A stretch of DNA of 64,000 nt, from the NCBI RefSeq assembly GCF_001870435.1, contig NZ_MDDR01000016.1:62001-126000 (forward strand), written 5' to 3'. The DNA comes from Pseudomonas costantinii. Lineage in GTDB: Bacteria; Pseudomonadota; Gammaproteobacteria; Pseudomonadales; Pseudomonadaceae. Position 1 is the stretch's first letter, and each line of letters begins with the position of its first letter. Shown in pieces: positions 17,908 through 26,331 of the stretch. The position numbers and the translations under genes are program-made. Under the pieces are notes generated by a model. The model was not told the DNA's origin. It was given only the letters and a program-made list of their open reading frames with translations, and did not search any database.

Positions 17908-19281
17908 ATGCCCCAACGTCAAGTCATCAATGCCTCCGTCAGCCCCAAGGGCAGCCTCGAAACCCTGTCCCAACGTGAAGTCCAGCAACTGAGTGAAGCC
18001 GGTACAGGCAGCATCTACACGTTGTTCCGCCAGTGCGCCCTGGCCATCCTCAACACCGGCGCGCATATCGACAACGCCAAGACCATCCTCGACGCCTACC
18101 AAGACTTTGAAGTGCGTATCCATCAGCAGGACCGCGGCGTGCGCCTGGAACTGTTGAATGCGCCGGCCGACGCGTTCGTCGATGGCGAAATGATCGCCAG
18201 CACCCGCGAGATGCTGTTCAGCGCCCTGCGTGACATCGTCTACACCGAAAATGAGCTGGACAGCCAGCGCATCGACCTGAGCAACTCCCAAGGCATCACC
18301 GACTACGTGTTCCACCTGCTGCGCAACGCCCGCACGCTGCGCCCGGGTGTCGAGCCGAAAATCGTGGTGTGCTGGGGCGGGCACTCGATCAATACCGAAG
18401 AATACAAATACACCAAGAAAGTCGGCCACGAACTGGGCCTGCGTAGCCTGGACGTGTGCACCGGTTGCGGCCCCGGCGTAATGAAAGGTCCGATGAAAGG
18501 CGCGACCATTTCCCACGCCAAGCAACGCATCACCAACGGCCGCTACTTGGGCCTGACCGAACCGGGCATCATCGCCGCCGAAGCGCCGAACCCGATCGTC
18601 AACGAGCTGGTGATCCTGCCGGACATCGAAAAACGCCTGGAAGCCTTCGTGCGCGTTGGCCACGGCATCATCATCTTCCCAGGCGGCGCCGGCACGGCCG
18701 AAGAGTTCCTGTACCTGCTGGGCATTCTGATGCACCCGGACAACCGCAACCTGCCGTTCCCGGTCATTCTCACCGGGCCGAAACACGCCGCGCCGTACCT
18801 GCAACAACTGCACGCGTTTGTCGGCGCCACCCTCGGCGAAGCCGCGCAAGCGCATTACAAGATCATCATTGATGATCCGGCCGAAGTGGCTCGCCAGATG
18901 ACCGCCGGTCTCAAGGCCGTGAAACAGTTCCGCCGCGAGCGCAACGACGCGTTCCACTTCAACTGGCTGTTGAAGATCGACGAAGGCTTCCAGCGCCCGT
19001 TCGACCCCACTCACGCCAACATGGCCAGCCTGCAACTGAGCCACGCTTTGGCGCCCCACGAACTCGCCGCCAACCTGCGCCGTGCGTTCTCGGGGATCGT
19101 GGCCGGTAACGTCAAGGACAAGGGGATTCGCCTGATCGAACAGCACGGCCCCTACGAAATTCATGGCGACCCGGCCATCATGAAACCGCTGGACGAGCTG
19201 CTACAGGCGTTTGTCGCCCAACATCGCATGAAGTTGCCGGGCGGCGCGGCGTATGTGCCGTGCTATCGCGTGGTTCAGTAA
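17908..19281 (+). CDS. ppnN: Pyrimidine/purine nucleotide 5'-monophosphate nucleosidase PpnN (YgdH)
   Basis: Cytoplasmic enzyme of 457 residues (E. coli PpnN has 454) that splits nucleoside monophosphates into base and ribose-5-phosphate. An N-terminal regulatory domain is followed by a LOG-type Rossmann domain with CWGGHSINTEEYKYTKKVG, CTGCGPGVMKGPMKGA and PGGAGTAEEF, the last being the catalytic signature. In E. coli PpnN is stimulated by (p)ppGpp. The ATG at 17908 has AAGGA eight bases upstream. It adds to the purine-related genes in this part of the window. Confidence 0.94.
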   Translation: MPQRQVINASVSPKGSLETLSQREVQQLSEAGTGSIYTLFRQCALAILNTGAHIDNAKTILDAYQDFEVRIHQQDRGVRLELLNAPADAFVDGEMIASTREMLFSALRDIVYTENELDSQRIDLSNSQGITDYVFHLLRNARTLRPGVEPKIVVCWGGHSINTEEYKYTKKVGHELGLRSLDVCTGCGPGVMKGPMKGATISHAKQRITNGRYLGLTEPGIIAAEAPNPIVNELVILPDIEKRLEAFVRVGHGIIIFPGGAGTAEEFLYLLGILMHPDNRNLPFPVILTGPKHAAPYLQQLHAFVGATLGEAAQAHYKIIIDDPAEVARQMTAGLKAVKQFRRERNDAFHFNWLLKIDEGFQRPFDPTHANMASLQLSHALAPHELAANLRRAFSGIVAGNVKDKGIRLIEQHGPYEIHGDPAIMKPLDELLQAFVAQHRMKLPGGAAYVPCYRVVQ

Positions 19282-19310
19282 ACGTAGCTCAGTGAACGGG
19301 GTGCAGTGAA

Positions 19311-19431
19311 CTAGCGCTGCACCGCCACACATTTGATTTCCACCCGCAAACCGGGATGCGCCAGTTCTGACACGCCAAGGGTCGTCCAGGCGCAATGCCT
19401 GCATGTGCCCGATGGGGTCGCGGTCGGTCAT
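19311..19431 (-). pseudogene. RidA/YjgF-family remnant (C-terminal fragment, frameshifted)
   Basis: On the minus strand, a segment ending at the TAG at 19311-19313 reads AWTTLGVSELAHPGLRVEIK then CVAVQR, the C-terminal signature of RidA-family proteins (…TTxGVxxL…VEIxxVA). Just upstream, in another frame, TDRDPIGHMQA resembles the preceding part of the same family. The two frames and the missing N-terminal two-thirds show a decayed gene. The toxin-antitoxin pair begins about 155 bases beyond its broken end. Family assignment is from memory. Confidence 0.6.
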
Positions 19432-19559
19432 ATGCTGTATCTCTTTACGGTCGTATTCAGGCGTGCCGAAGGGATAAGTCGGACTATCGTTTTACCTGTT
19501 CCGACTCACCCCCACCAGAAGAGCGACCTATGGACCAACGGATCTTGTTCTCCACAATT

Positions 19560-19577
19560 CCTTACCCTAAGGTAAGG
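19560..19577. promoter_or_regulatory. Palindromic operator overlapping the vapB ribosome site
   Basis: CCTTACC and GGTAAGG form perfect 7-base arms around CTAA, and the right arm runs into the AAGGAG Shine-Dalgarno site of vapB. VapB-type antitoxins usually autoregulate by binding palindromes at their own promoter, so this is the likely VapBC operator. Confidence 0.6.
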
Positions 19578-19586
19578 AGTATCACG

Positions 19587-19844
19587 ATGGAGATTTTCAA
19601 TATGGCGACCGCCACACTGACCTCAAAAGGGCAAATCACTATTCCGGTCCAAGTCAGGACAGCCCTGGGCCTGGAAACAGGTGACCGCGTAGAGTTTGTC
19701 GAAATGGAAGACGGCAAATTTTCAATCATTGCAGCGAGCAAAACCGTGCATGACCTCAAAGGACTGATCCAAAAACCCGCCAAGGCCGTCTCCCTTGAAG
19801 ATATGAACCGCGCCATCGCGGCACAAGGAGCAAAAGCGGGATGA
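19587..19844 (+). CDS. vapB: AbrB/MazE-type antitoxin VapB
   Basis: Antitoxin of 85 residues. The AbrB/SpoVT fold is visible: ATATLTSKGQITIPVQVRTALGLETGDRVEFVE (about 7-42), followed by a flexible tail that would wrap the toxin. The ATG at 19587 has a strong AAGGAG seven bases upstream. Its stop overlaps the toxin ATG by 4 bases. It neutralises VapC by direct binding and, in the family, represses the operon with it. Confidence 0.92.
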   Translation: MEIFNMATATLTSKGQITIPVQVRTALGLETGDRVEFVEMEDGKFSIIAASKTVHDLKGLIQKPAKAVSLEDMNRAIAAQGAKAG

Positions 19845-20236
19845 TCGGCCTGGATACCAATGTGCTGGTGCGCTATGTCACCCAGGATGATCCCGTCCAA
19901 TCACCCAAGGCTTGCGAGCTGATCGAATCACTGACTACCCTTTCGCCGGGCTTTGTCAGCCTGGTGTCCGTGGTTGAGTTGGTGTGGGTTTTACAAAGCT
20001 GCTATCAGTCTGCCAAGAGTGACGTGGTGACCGTCCTGGAAACGCTGCTGCGCACCCGTGAGCTGACCATCGAGCATGCCGAAATCATCTGGCAGGCCCT
20101 GCGACGATTCGCAGCGAACAAAGCCGACTTTGCCGACTGCCTGATCGAACGGGCTGCCCATGCGGCGGGGTGCGAATACACCGCCACCTTTGACCTCAAC
20201 GCAGCTAAGGCCGCGGGCATGAAACGGCTGACCTGA
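19841..20236 (+). CDS. vapC: PIN-domain ribonuclease toxin VapC
   Basis: Toxin of 131 residues with the PIN nuclease fold. Its start, MIGLDTNVLVRYVTQDD, is the canonical VapC opening with the first catalytic Asp (position 5). Further acidic residues are Glu in SVVELVW, Asp in ADFADCLI and Asp in TFDLNAA, together making the Mg-binding site. VapC toxins cut tRNA or rRNA; the target here is unknown. It is translationally coupled to vapB. The complete acidic set suggests it is active. Confidence 0.93.
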   Translation: MIGLDTNVLVRYVTQDDPVQSPKACELIESLTTLSPGFVSLVSVVELVWVLQSCYQSAKSDVVTVLETLLRTRELTIEHAEIIWQALRRFAANKADFADCLIERAAHAAGCEYTATFDLNAAKAAGMKRLT

Positions 20237-20307
20237 GCCCCGGCATTGCGACGACGTTCAGGCTTTGGTAAAAACCGCGTTCAACCTTGATCGAGAGACA
20301 AACCCAC

Positions 20308-20682
20308 GTGCGCATGCTTCTTCTCGCTACCTTGAGCATGGCCTCCACCCTGGCCACCGCCGACACCATCACCTGGCCCGACTTGCCGCAAACCTGCTTT
20401 GTCAGCGGCCGCTCCGCGACCAGCACGGACGTCGACACCGGCTGTGCGGCTTTCTTGATCAATGTGAAAGGCCAGGCCGCGGGTACGCCGATCAAGCTGG
20501 ATATTCCCCAATACGCCCTGCACGTCGACGAAGCCACCGGCAAACAAACGCCGGTGATCATCATCCAGGCCGAAGAGAACGGCGACATCAAAGCCGTAGG
20601 CTACAAGGAACTGGGCACCGATCAGCTCGGTGCCGCACTGTTGCGGGAGGTTCAGCTTCTAGGCACCAAGAAGCCGATCTAG
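20308..20682 (+). CDS. Small exported protein of unknown function
   Basis: I do not recognise a family. About 124 residues, starting at GTG 20308 (an ATG two codons on is equally possible), with a signal peptide MRMLLLATLSMASTLATA and a likely cut before DTITWPDL. The mature part is about 105 residues, has two cysteines (QTCFVSG, TGCAAF) that could pair, and is soluble and acidic. It converges with the small lipoprotein gene. Periplasmic location is inferred. Confidence 0.7.
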   Translation: MRMLLLATLSMASTLATADTITWPDLPQTCFVSGRSATSTDVDTGCAAFLINVKGQAAGTPIKLDIPQYALHVDEATGKQTPVIIIQAEENGDIKAVGYKELGTDQLGAALLREVQLLGTKKPI

Positions 20683-20689
20683 CCAGGGT

Positions 20690-21019
20690 TCAGCGAACCC
20701 AGCCACCGCCCTGCCAGTGGTAACCATCATTGCGCTGCACCCAATGCGGATGCACATAACGATAGCCCTCGCGCACCGTCTCCCAGTGGCCATGCACTGC
20801 AACGTATCGCCCGCCTTCCCAGCGCCAGTAACCACGCGACCATACATAGCCGTAACGCGCTTCGGGCTCGACTTCGATCACTTGTACCGGTGGCGGTTGT
20901 GGTGCTACCACCTCGACATACTCACGCTGCACGGGCCGCCGATCATGCACGACGCGCTCTTCCACGCACCCGGAAGCGACTACCACCATAGCTGCCAATG
21001 CCGCATAACGAAGCAACAT
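20690..21019 (-). CDS. Small lipoprotein with YxW/GxW repeats
   Basis: Protein of 109 residues with a lipoprotein signal peptide (VVVASGC, lipobox ASGC near 19). The mature chain has a Pro/Val/Glu-rich stretch and then aromatic repeats: GYVWSRGYWRWEGGRYVAVHGHWE and YHWQGGGWV. This YxWxxGxWxW pattern is widespread in proteobacterial envelope proteins (YXWGXW repeat family). The ATG at 21019 has GAGGAG five to six bases upstream. Role unknown. Confidence 0.85.
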   Translation of the reverse strand: MLLRYAALAAMVVVASGCVEERVVHDRRPVQREYVEVVAPQPPPVQVIEVEPEARYGYVWSRGYWRWEGGRYVAVHGHWETVREGYRYVHPHWVQRNDGYHWQGGGWVR

Positions 21020-21143
21020 ACAAACTCCTCGGACGTAATCGCCCAACGAATACATCAGTAAAAAATCCCCCTTTGTTACAGCCTCGCTCCTGCTTGGCTC
21101 TGGGTACTTTTTAACAGGAAGTGTCTGTCGGGTTGCTGAACCT

Positions 21144-22040
21144 TCAAGCAGGACCGAAACGCCGCAGTACGGCTTCGACAAATCGTCGCAATTTAGCCGT
21201 ACGCTGCCGATTCGCCGTGTAGACCAGATGCATCGGTCGGCTCGGCGCATCATAGTCCGGTAGCACCCGCACCAACTCGCCCTTTGCCAGCGACGCTCGC
21301 AGGAAGTCTTCCGGCCCGAGGACAATGCCAAAACTATCCAGCGCGGCCGACATCAAGGCCCTACTTTCGTTGACCTGCAAACGGCTGGTGACCTGCACTT
21401 TGTGCGCGAGCGTGCCTTGGTAGAGCATCCATTCTCGATCCGCAGGACGCGACGAGAAGACGTAACCCAGGCATTCGTGATGCTCAAGGTCTCCCGGCGT
21501 CAGCGGCGTGCCTCGCTGCGCCAGATAGGCTGGGGCAGCACAGACTACCAAGCGATAAGGCGCCAGAGGTCTGGCTGTCAGGCTGGTGGTTGCCAACGGG
21601 CCAATACGAAATGCCACCTCATAACCTTCCTCCACCAGATCGACGAAACGGTCCGTCAGGTGCAAGTCGATTTCCACATCCGGGTGTTCGCGCAGAAACG
21701 CAGTGATCAGAGGCATCAGGCTGTAGGAACCGAAAGTCACCGGGGCGGTGATTTTCAGCTTGCCTCGCGGCGTGTCATTCATGATCTGCGCCAGCGAATC
21801 AGCCGCCTCGGCCTCGATCAGGATATGTTTGCAACGCTCATAGTACGCGCTCCCCAGCTCCGTCAGGCTTTGCCTGCGTGTGGTGCGGTTGAGCAAGCGA
21901 GCACCCAGGCGCAGCTCAAGCGCTGCGACATGTTTGGCCACCATCTGCGGCGACATGTTCAAACGCTCGGCGGCTCGCGCGTAGGAGCCCAGTTCGGCAG
22001 CCGTTACAAAGGCATTCATGCTTAGCAAGCGATCCATCAT
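21144..22040 (-). CDS. LysR-family regulator, divergent from an NADP oxidoreductase gene
   Basis: Regulator of 298 residues with a helix-turn-helix at about 16-36 (SYARAAERLNMSPQMVAKHVAALELRLGARLLNRTTRRQSLTELG) and a full effector domain. It belongs to the same broad subgroup as the 13781-14686 protein. The start is ATG at 22040 or the next codon; GGAGTGGGGA lies directly upstream. The 98-base gap to the divergent oxidoreductase gene contains a 13-base palindrome. The pair probably forms one regulated unit. Confidence 0.9.
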   Translation of the reverse strand: MMDRLLSMNAFVTAAELGSYARAAERLNMSPQMVAKHVAALELRLGARLLNRTTRRQSLTELGSAYYERCKHILIEAEAADSLAQIMNDTPRGKLKITAPVTFGSYSLMPLITAFLREHPDVEIDLHLTDRFVDLVEEGYEVAFRIGPLATTSLTARPLAPYRLVVCAAPAYLAQRGTPLTPGDLEHHECLGYVFSSRPADREWMLYQGTLAHKVQVTSRLQVNESRALMSAALDSFGIVLGPEDFLRASLAKGELVRVLPDYDAPSRPMHLVYTANRQRTAKLRRFVEAVLRRFGPA

Positions 22041-22089
22041 TCCCCACTCCCAGTAACAACAGCCACAATGAAGCGATCATTTATCGTCA

Positions 22090-22102
22090 ATTGGTTGCCA
22101 AT
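22090..22102. promoter_or_regulatory. ATTGG-TTG-CCAAT palindrome, candidate LysR site
   Basis: A perfect inverted repeat with a 3-base centre lies midway between the LysR and oxidoreductase starts, 37 bases before the latter. LysR proteins favour interrupted dyads containing a T-N11-A core, and this one fits. Binding is inferred from position. Confidence 0.4.
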
Positions 22103-22138
22103 CATCATAACCACTCCCCACTTCACTGGAGCAAAGAC

Positions 22139-22819
22139 ATGAAGATTGGCGTAGTTGGAGCAGGTTTTATCGGGCGCGCCGTGGCCCAATTAGCGCTGGC
22201 TGCCGGGCACGAGGTGATGTTGAGCAACTCCCGTGGCCCACAGTCCATGACCAGCGTGGTCAGCGTGGTCAGCGGCATACTCGGCGTCCAAGTGGGCAGC
22301 GTTGAAGACGCAACCCAATTCGGTGACCTGGTGCTCGTCGCGATTCCCCTGGAGCATTACCGCAGCGTGCCCGCACAATGGCTTGCGGGTAAGACGGTGA
22401 TGGACGCCAACAACTACTACCCCAACCGCGATGGGCATATCCCCATTCTGGACCGCTTTGAAAGCACCACCAGTCGGTTGCTCGCCGACCATTTGCCGCA
22501 GGCCCACGTGGTGAAGGTGTTCAATGCGATCTTTGCACCCGACCTGACGCAGGACGCCCGCCCCCATGGCGCACCTGACCGCCGGGCATTGCCGGTGGCA
22601 GCAGATGACACCGGGGCAAAGGCGCGCGTTATCAAGTTGCTCGACGACCTCGGTTTCGACGCCGTGGATGCCGGTGGTCTGGACGAAAGCTGGCGATTTG
22701 AGCGGGCCAAACCTGCGTATTGCGTCCCGCTGGACCAAGCCGGCTTAAAGGCGGCGCTGGCGGCCGCCGAACGCACGGTTGAACTGCCGCCAGTCGAGCG
22801 GTCCCGCGCCCCCGCGTAA
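22139..22819 (+). CDS. NADP-dependent F420-reductase-like oxidoreductase
   Basis: Rossmann-fold protein of 226 residues. It starts MKIGVVGAGFIGRAVAQLALAAGHEVMLSNSRGP, the dinucleotide-binding GxGxxG with SNSRGP as the phosphate-binding loop. VMDANNYYPNRDG and VVKVFNAIFAPDL match the F420-dependent NADP reductase/YrrF-like family. Pseudomonads do not generally make F420, so a flavin or other partner is likely. The ATG at 22139 has GGAG eight bases upstream. Divergent from its likely LysR regulator. Confidence 0.85.
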   Translation: MKIGVVGAGFIGRAVAQLALAAGHEVMLSNSRGPQSMTSVVSVVSGILGVQVGSVEDATQFGDLVLVAIPLEHYRSVPAQWLAGKTVMDANNYYPNRDGHIPILDRFESTTSRLLADHLPQAHVVKVFNAIFAPDLTQDARPHGAPDRRALPVAADDTGAKARVIKLLDDLGFDAVDAGGLDESWRFERAKPAYCVPLDQAGLKAALAAAERTVELPPVERSRAPA

Positions 22820-22831
22820 ACACACGCCCAC

Positions 22832-22872
22832 AAAAAAGCCCGCTGACCGTTACCGGTTCAGCGGGCTTTTTT
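22832..22872. terminator. Bidirectional terminator between converging oxidoreductase and mqo genes
   Basis: AAAAAAGCCCGCTGA pairs with TCAGCGGGCTTTTTT around a short loop containing ACCGGT. A runs on one side and T runs on the other make it a terminator in both directions. Confidence 0.92.
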
Positions 22873-22904
22873 ACATCAGCGTGGCCCTGATATCAGGACG
22901 TTGC

Positions 22905-24548
22905 TTACAGCGCCAGGTCAGACACCGGCTTGCTCGGCTCAGCCGCAGGCTTGGCAGCCTCGGTCGCCTTTGGAGCCAGTTGCGGAATCGCAGGCGGCGG
23001 GGTCAGTTGCAGGACGCCGGCCGTGTAGGCCCATTCCTTGGCAACAGCCTCGGGGCTGTCATTCAGCTTGGTGCCGTAGCTTGGCACGATCTGGTGCAGT
23101 TTTGCCTGCCACTCAGGGGTCGCGACCTTGTCTTTGAAGATTTTTTGCAGCACGGTCAGCATGATCGGAGCCGCGGTGGACGCGCCTGGCGATGCACCCA
23201 ACAGACCAGCAATGCTGTTGTCGGCGGAGCTGACCACTTCGGTACCGAGTTTCAGGACGCCGCCCAGTTCATCGTCACGCTTGATGATCTGCACGCGCTG
23301 ACCGGCTTGCCACAGGCGCCAGTCTTCTTTCTTGGCGTTCGGGAAGTACTCTTTCAGGGCGTTGTAGCGGTCGTCATCCGACAGCATCAGTTGGCCGGCA
23401 AGGTACTCGACCAGAGGGTATTCACGCACACCAACTCGGGTCATTGGCCAGATATTGTGGGTGGTGGTGCTGGTCAGCAGGTCCAGGTACGAGCCTTCTT
23501 TCAGGAACTTGGTCGAGAAGGTTGCGAATGGGCCAAACAGAATCACGCGCTTGCCATCCAGCACACGGGTGTCCAGGTGCGGAACCGACATCGGCGGCGC
23601 GCCAACCGACGCTTTACCATAGGCCTTGGCCAGGTGCTGCTCGGCGATAGCGGCGTTATCGGTCACCAGGAACGAACCACCCACCGGGAAGGCAGCGTAG
23701 TCCTTAGCTTCTGGAATACCCGACTTTTGCAGCAGGTGCAGTGCACCGCCGCCCGCGCCGATGAACACGAACTTGGCGTCGGTTTCGGTCTTGGTGCCGT
23801 CTTTCAGGTTTTTGTAGCTGACACGCCACGAACCGTCGGCGTTACGGGTGATGTCCTGCACTTCGCTCGACAGTTTCAGATCGAAATTCGGCGTGGTTTG
23901 CAGGTGGGCAACGAACTGGCGGGTGATCTCGCCGAAGTTCACGTCCGTACCGATCGGAGTCCAGGTGGCCGCGACCTTCTGCTTAGGATCACGCCCTTCC
24001 ATCATCAGCGGAACCCATTTGGCGATCTGTGCCGGGTCTTCGGAGTACTGCATGCCGGCGAACAGCGGGCTCGCTTGCAGGGCTTCGTAGCGCTTCTTCA
24101 GGAACTTGATGTTGTCATCGCCCCACACAAAGCTCATGTGTGGAGTGGAGTTGATGAACGAACGCGGGTTCTTCAGCACGCCCTGCTGGACCTGCCAGGA
24201 CCAGAACTGACGGGAGATCTGGAACGCTTCGTTGATCTCGACCGCTTTCGGGATCTCAACGTTGCCGTTCTTGTCTTCCGGGGTGTAGTTCAGCTCAGCC
24301 AGGGCCGAGTGACCGGTACCGGCGTTGTTCCAGCCGTTGGAGCTTTCTTCGGCCACGCCATCAAGGCGCTCGACCATCTCCATCGTCCAGTCCGGCTGCA
24401 GCTCATTGAGCCATACACCCAGGGTCGCACTCATGATGCCGCCGCCGATCAGCAGCACATCGACTTTCTTTGCCTCTTCCGCGTGAACGGACGTGATCCC
24501 CATCGACAAAGCCAGCCCCAGCAGGGCAGTGTTCAGTTTTTTAAACAT
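22905..24548 (-). CDS. mqo: Malate:quinone oxidoreductase with an N-terminal signal-like segment
   Basis: FAD enzyme of 547 residues oxidising malate and passing electrons to the quinone pool. The FAD motif is [39 protein letters not shown] and GGSFLVTDN are conserved Mqo segments. Unusually, residues 1-23 ([21 protein letters not shown] then HA) look like a Sec signal peptide with a cut before EEAKK, and the C-terminus has an Ala/Pro-rich tail. The ATG at 24548 has AGGT seven to eight bases upstream; a GTG lies three codons earlier. Mqo is normally a cytoplasmic-face peripheral enzyme. Confidence 0.95.
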   Translation of the reverse strand: MFKKLNTALLGLALSMGITSVHAEEAKKVDVLLIGGGIMSATLGVWLNELQPDWTMEMVERLDGVAEESSNGWNNAGTGHSALAELNYTPEDKNGNVEIPKAVEINEAFQISRQFWSWQVQQGVLKNPRSFINSTPHMSFVWGDDNIKFLKKRYEALQASPLFAGMQYSEDPAQIAKWVPLMMEGRDPKQKVAATWTPIGTDVNFGEITRQFVAHLQTTPNFDLKLSSEVQDITRNADGSWRVSYKNLKDGTKTETDAKFVFIGAGGGALHLLQKSGIPEAKDYAAFPVGGSFLVTDNAAIAEQHLAKAYGKASVGAPPMSVPHLDTRVLDGKRVILFGPFATFSTKFLKEGSYLDLLTSTTTHNIWPMTRVGVREYPLVEYLAGQLMLSDDDRYNALKEYFPNAKKEDWRLWQAGQRVQIIKRDDELGGVLKLGTEVVSSADNSIAGLLGASPGASTAAPIMLTVLQKIFKDKVATPEWQAKLHQIVPSYGTKLNDSPEAVAKEWAYTAGVLQLTPPPAIPQLAPKATEAAKPAAEPSKPVSDLAL

Positions 24549-25052
24549 CTGTAGCACCTATGATAAAACGCCATCCGCCCTACCGCCCCTGATCATGGGC
24601 AACCCTCAATCACACTGCGCCAGGCAACGCACCGCGGGGTTTGCACATTCACTTGAGGACCGCAAGGTGGGCACACAAGGCCGACGTGTCGACCTCACTT
24701 TTATGTCCCTTCTGCGCTGACTTCTTATCATTATTGGCTTCAGCTACCTGGGCGACAGCCAACCGTCGGCGCGTATTCGGGTGTACGCACCGTGGAAAGA
24801 GTAGACCAAGACGGCGCGGAGAATATCACGCCAGACGAGCGTTATGCGCTGTTTGGCCAATTGACAGCCCTAAAACAGGAGTTTTCCGAGGTTCACAGGT
24901 GGGAAGTGTCAAGCCTGGCTGGCGCGACGTGGCGTCACAGGGCGTTTGATGAAACTGAACTATCACGTAAACGACTGTTCTAGACACATTCGCCGCCTCT
25001 TGCGTAGCATCGGCGACTCGCCTTCGTGCCACCCCTCTACACAGAGCGCCCC
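24549..25052. other. Intergenic region between mqo and the MFS gene
   Basis: About 500 bases holding the mqo upstream region on the left. One weak short frame (24792-24983, GTG start) is listed separately. No hairpin with a T run, repeat or known regulatory site was recognised. Confidence 0.6.
24792..24983 (+). CDS. Doubtful small ORF, 63 codons
   Basis: Starts with GTG and encodes an acidic peptide with a plausible helical stretch (ITPDERYALFGQLTALKQEF). There is no clear ribosome site and no family is recognised. It could be the tail of a decayed gene. Reported only because it is the one protein-like frame in a 500-base gap. Confidence 0.25.
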   Translation: MERVDQDGAENITPDERYALFGQLTALKQEFSEVHRWEVSSLAGATWRHRAFDETELSRKRLF

Positions 25053-26240
25053 ATGACTATCCAGCAAACCCCCGGGCACGTACTGCCCGCGCGCAGCGCC
25101 GCCAAAATGGAAGCTGCCATGGCCGTGGGCGCCTTCGCGATCGGTACCGGCGAATTCGCCATCATGGGCCTGATGCCCGACATAGCCCACAACCTGAACC
25201 TCAGCGAGCCGCAAGTCGGCCACGCCATCAGCGCCTACGCCTTGGGCGTGATGGTCGGCGCCCCGCTGCTGGCCATCCTCGGCGCCAAACTGCTGCGCAA
25301 ACACATGCTGCTGTTGCTGATGGGCCTGTATGCCCTGGGCAACCTCGCCACCGCCTTCACCCCGACCTTCGGCTCGCTGGTGGCCTTCCGCTTTATCAGC
25401 GGCCTGCCCCACGGCGCCTACTTCGGCATCGCCGCCGTCGTCGCCTCCAGCATGGTGCCCAACGACAAACGCGCCGGCGCCGTCGCCCGCGTCATGATGG
25501 GCCTAACCCTCGCCATGCTGCTCGGCAACCCCATCGCCACCTTCCTCGGTCAACATCTAGGATGGCGCTCGGCGTTTGCACTGGTCAGCGCTATCGCCCT
25601 TTTCACTATCGCGCTGGTCTGGCGTTTCGTCCCCGACCGCCACGACGAACCCCGCAGCGACCCACGCAAAGAACTGCGCGCCTTCACCAAACCCCAGGTG
25701 TGGATGGCGCTGTCCATTGGCGCCATTGGTTTTGCCGGGATGTTCTGCGTGTTCAGCTACCTGGCGCCGACCATGCTCGAAGTGACCAAAGTCTCGCCGC
25801 AGTGGATTCCGTTTGGCCTGGCCGCGTTTGGCGTGGGCGGTATCATCGGCAACATTGCCGGCGGCAAGCTGTTCGACCGCATGCAGTTCCGGGCAGTAGG
25901 CTTGATTTTGGTGTGGTCGATGGCGGTGCTGCTGTTCTTCCCCTTCGCGGCCAGCTCGCTGTGGGGCGTGCTGGTGAGCATGGGCCTGGTCGGCACCATG
26001 GTGGCCTTGGCCGCACCGCTGCAAATCCGCCTGATGGACATCGCCCACGAAGCACCGAGCCTGGCGGCGGCATCCAACCACGCGGCGTTCAACCTCGCGA
26101 ACGCGCTGGGACCGTGGTTTGGCGGGATGGCGATTACGGCTGGGTATGGGTGGACCAGCACCGGCTACATCGGCGCGGCCACAGCGCTGGTCGGCCTAGG
26201 CATCTACCTCATCGCCCGCCGCATGAAAGGCGGGCACTAA
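25053..26240 (+). CDS. MFS transporter, DHA1 drug/arabinose-efflux type (AraJ/YdhP-like)
   Basis: Inner-membrane exporter of 395 residues with 12 hydrophobic segments. The opening MAVGAFAIGTGEFAIMGLMPDIA is typical of the DHA1 AraJ/YdhP group, motif A is degenerate in LGVMVGAPLLAILGAKLLRK, and FISGLPHGAYFGIAAVVAS marks helices 4-5. The ATG at 25053 was chosen because it precedes the conserved region; the ribosome site (ACAGAG) is weak. Substrate unknown; the family exports drugs, sugars or purine-like compounds. Confidence 0.9.
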   Translation: MTIQQTPGHVLPARSAAKMEAAMAVGAFAIGTGEFAIMGLMPDIAHNLNLSEPQVGHAISAYALGVMVGAPLLAILGAKLLRKHMLLLLMGLYALGNLATAFTPTFGSLVAFRFISGLPHGAYFGIAAVVASSMVPNDKRAGAVARVMMGLTLAMLLGNPIATFLGQHLGWRSAFALVSAIALFTIALVWRFVPDRHDEPRSDPRKELRAFTKPQVWMALSIGAIGFAGMFCVFSYLAPTMLEVTKVSPQWIPFGLAAFGVGGIIGNIAGGKLFDRMQFRAVGLILVWSMAVLLFFPFAASSLWGVLVSMGLVGTMVALAAPLQIRLMDIAHEAPSLAAASNHAAFNLANALGPWFGGMAITAGYGWTSTGYIGAATALVGLGIYLIARRMKGGH

Positions 26241-26261
26241 CCTCAAGCCCACCCAAGATCT

Positions 26262-26287
26262 AATGTGGGAGCGGGCTTGCTCGCGAA
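26262..26287. repeat. Single REP element
   Basis: AATGTGGGAGCGGGCTTGCT then CGCGAA, the common Pseudomonas REP, follows the MFS gene stop by about 20 bases. The same sequence or its inverse occurs at 30667-30693 and as a pair at 57178-57261. Confidence 0.8.
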
Positions 26288-26331
26288 ATCGGTGGGTCAG
26301 TCAATAGGTTAATGGCTGCCCCACCACCGCA

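Larger units (their letters stand above)
19282..19586. other. Intergenic region between ppnN and vapB
   Basis: This 305-base stretch holds the RidA remnant on the minus strand (19311-19431) and, in its right part, the vapBC promoter and operator (19560-19577). No intact gene is visible. Confidence 0.7.

Noticed and set aside
18456..18872. A shifted-frame ORF inside ppnN
   Set aside because: It lies wholly within a well-supported enzyme gene and its translation is Arg/Pro/His-rich as expected for an out-of-frame GC-rich shadow.
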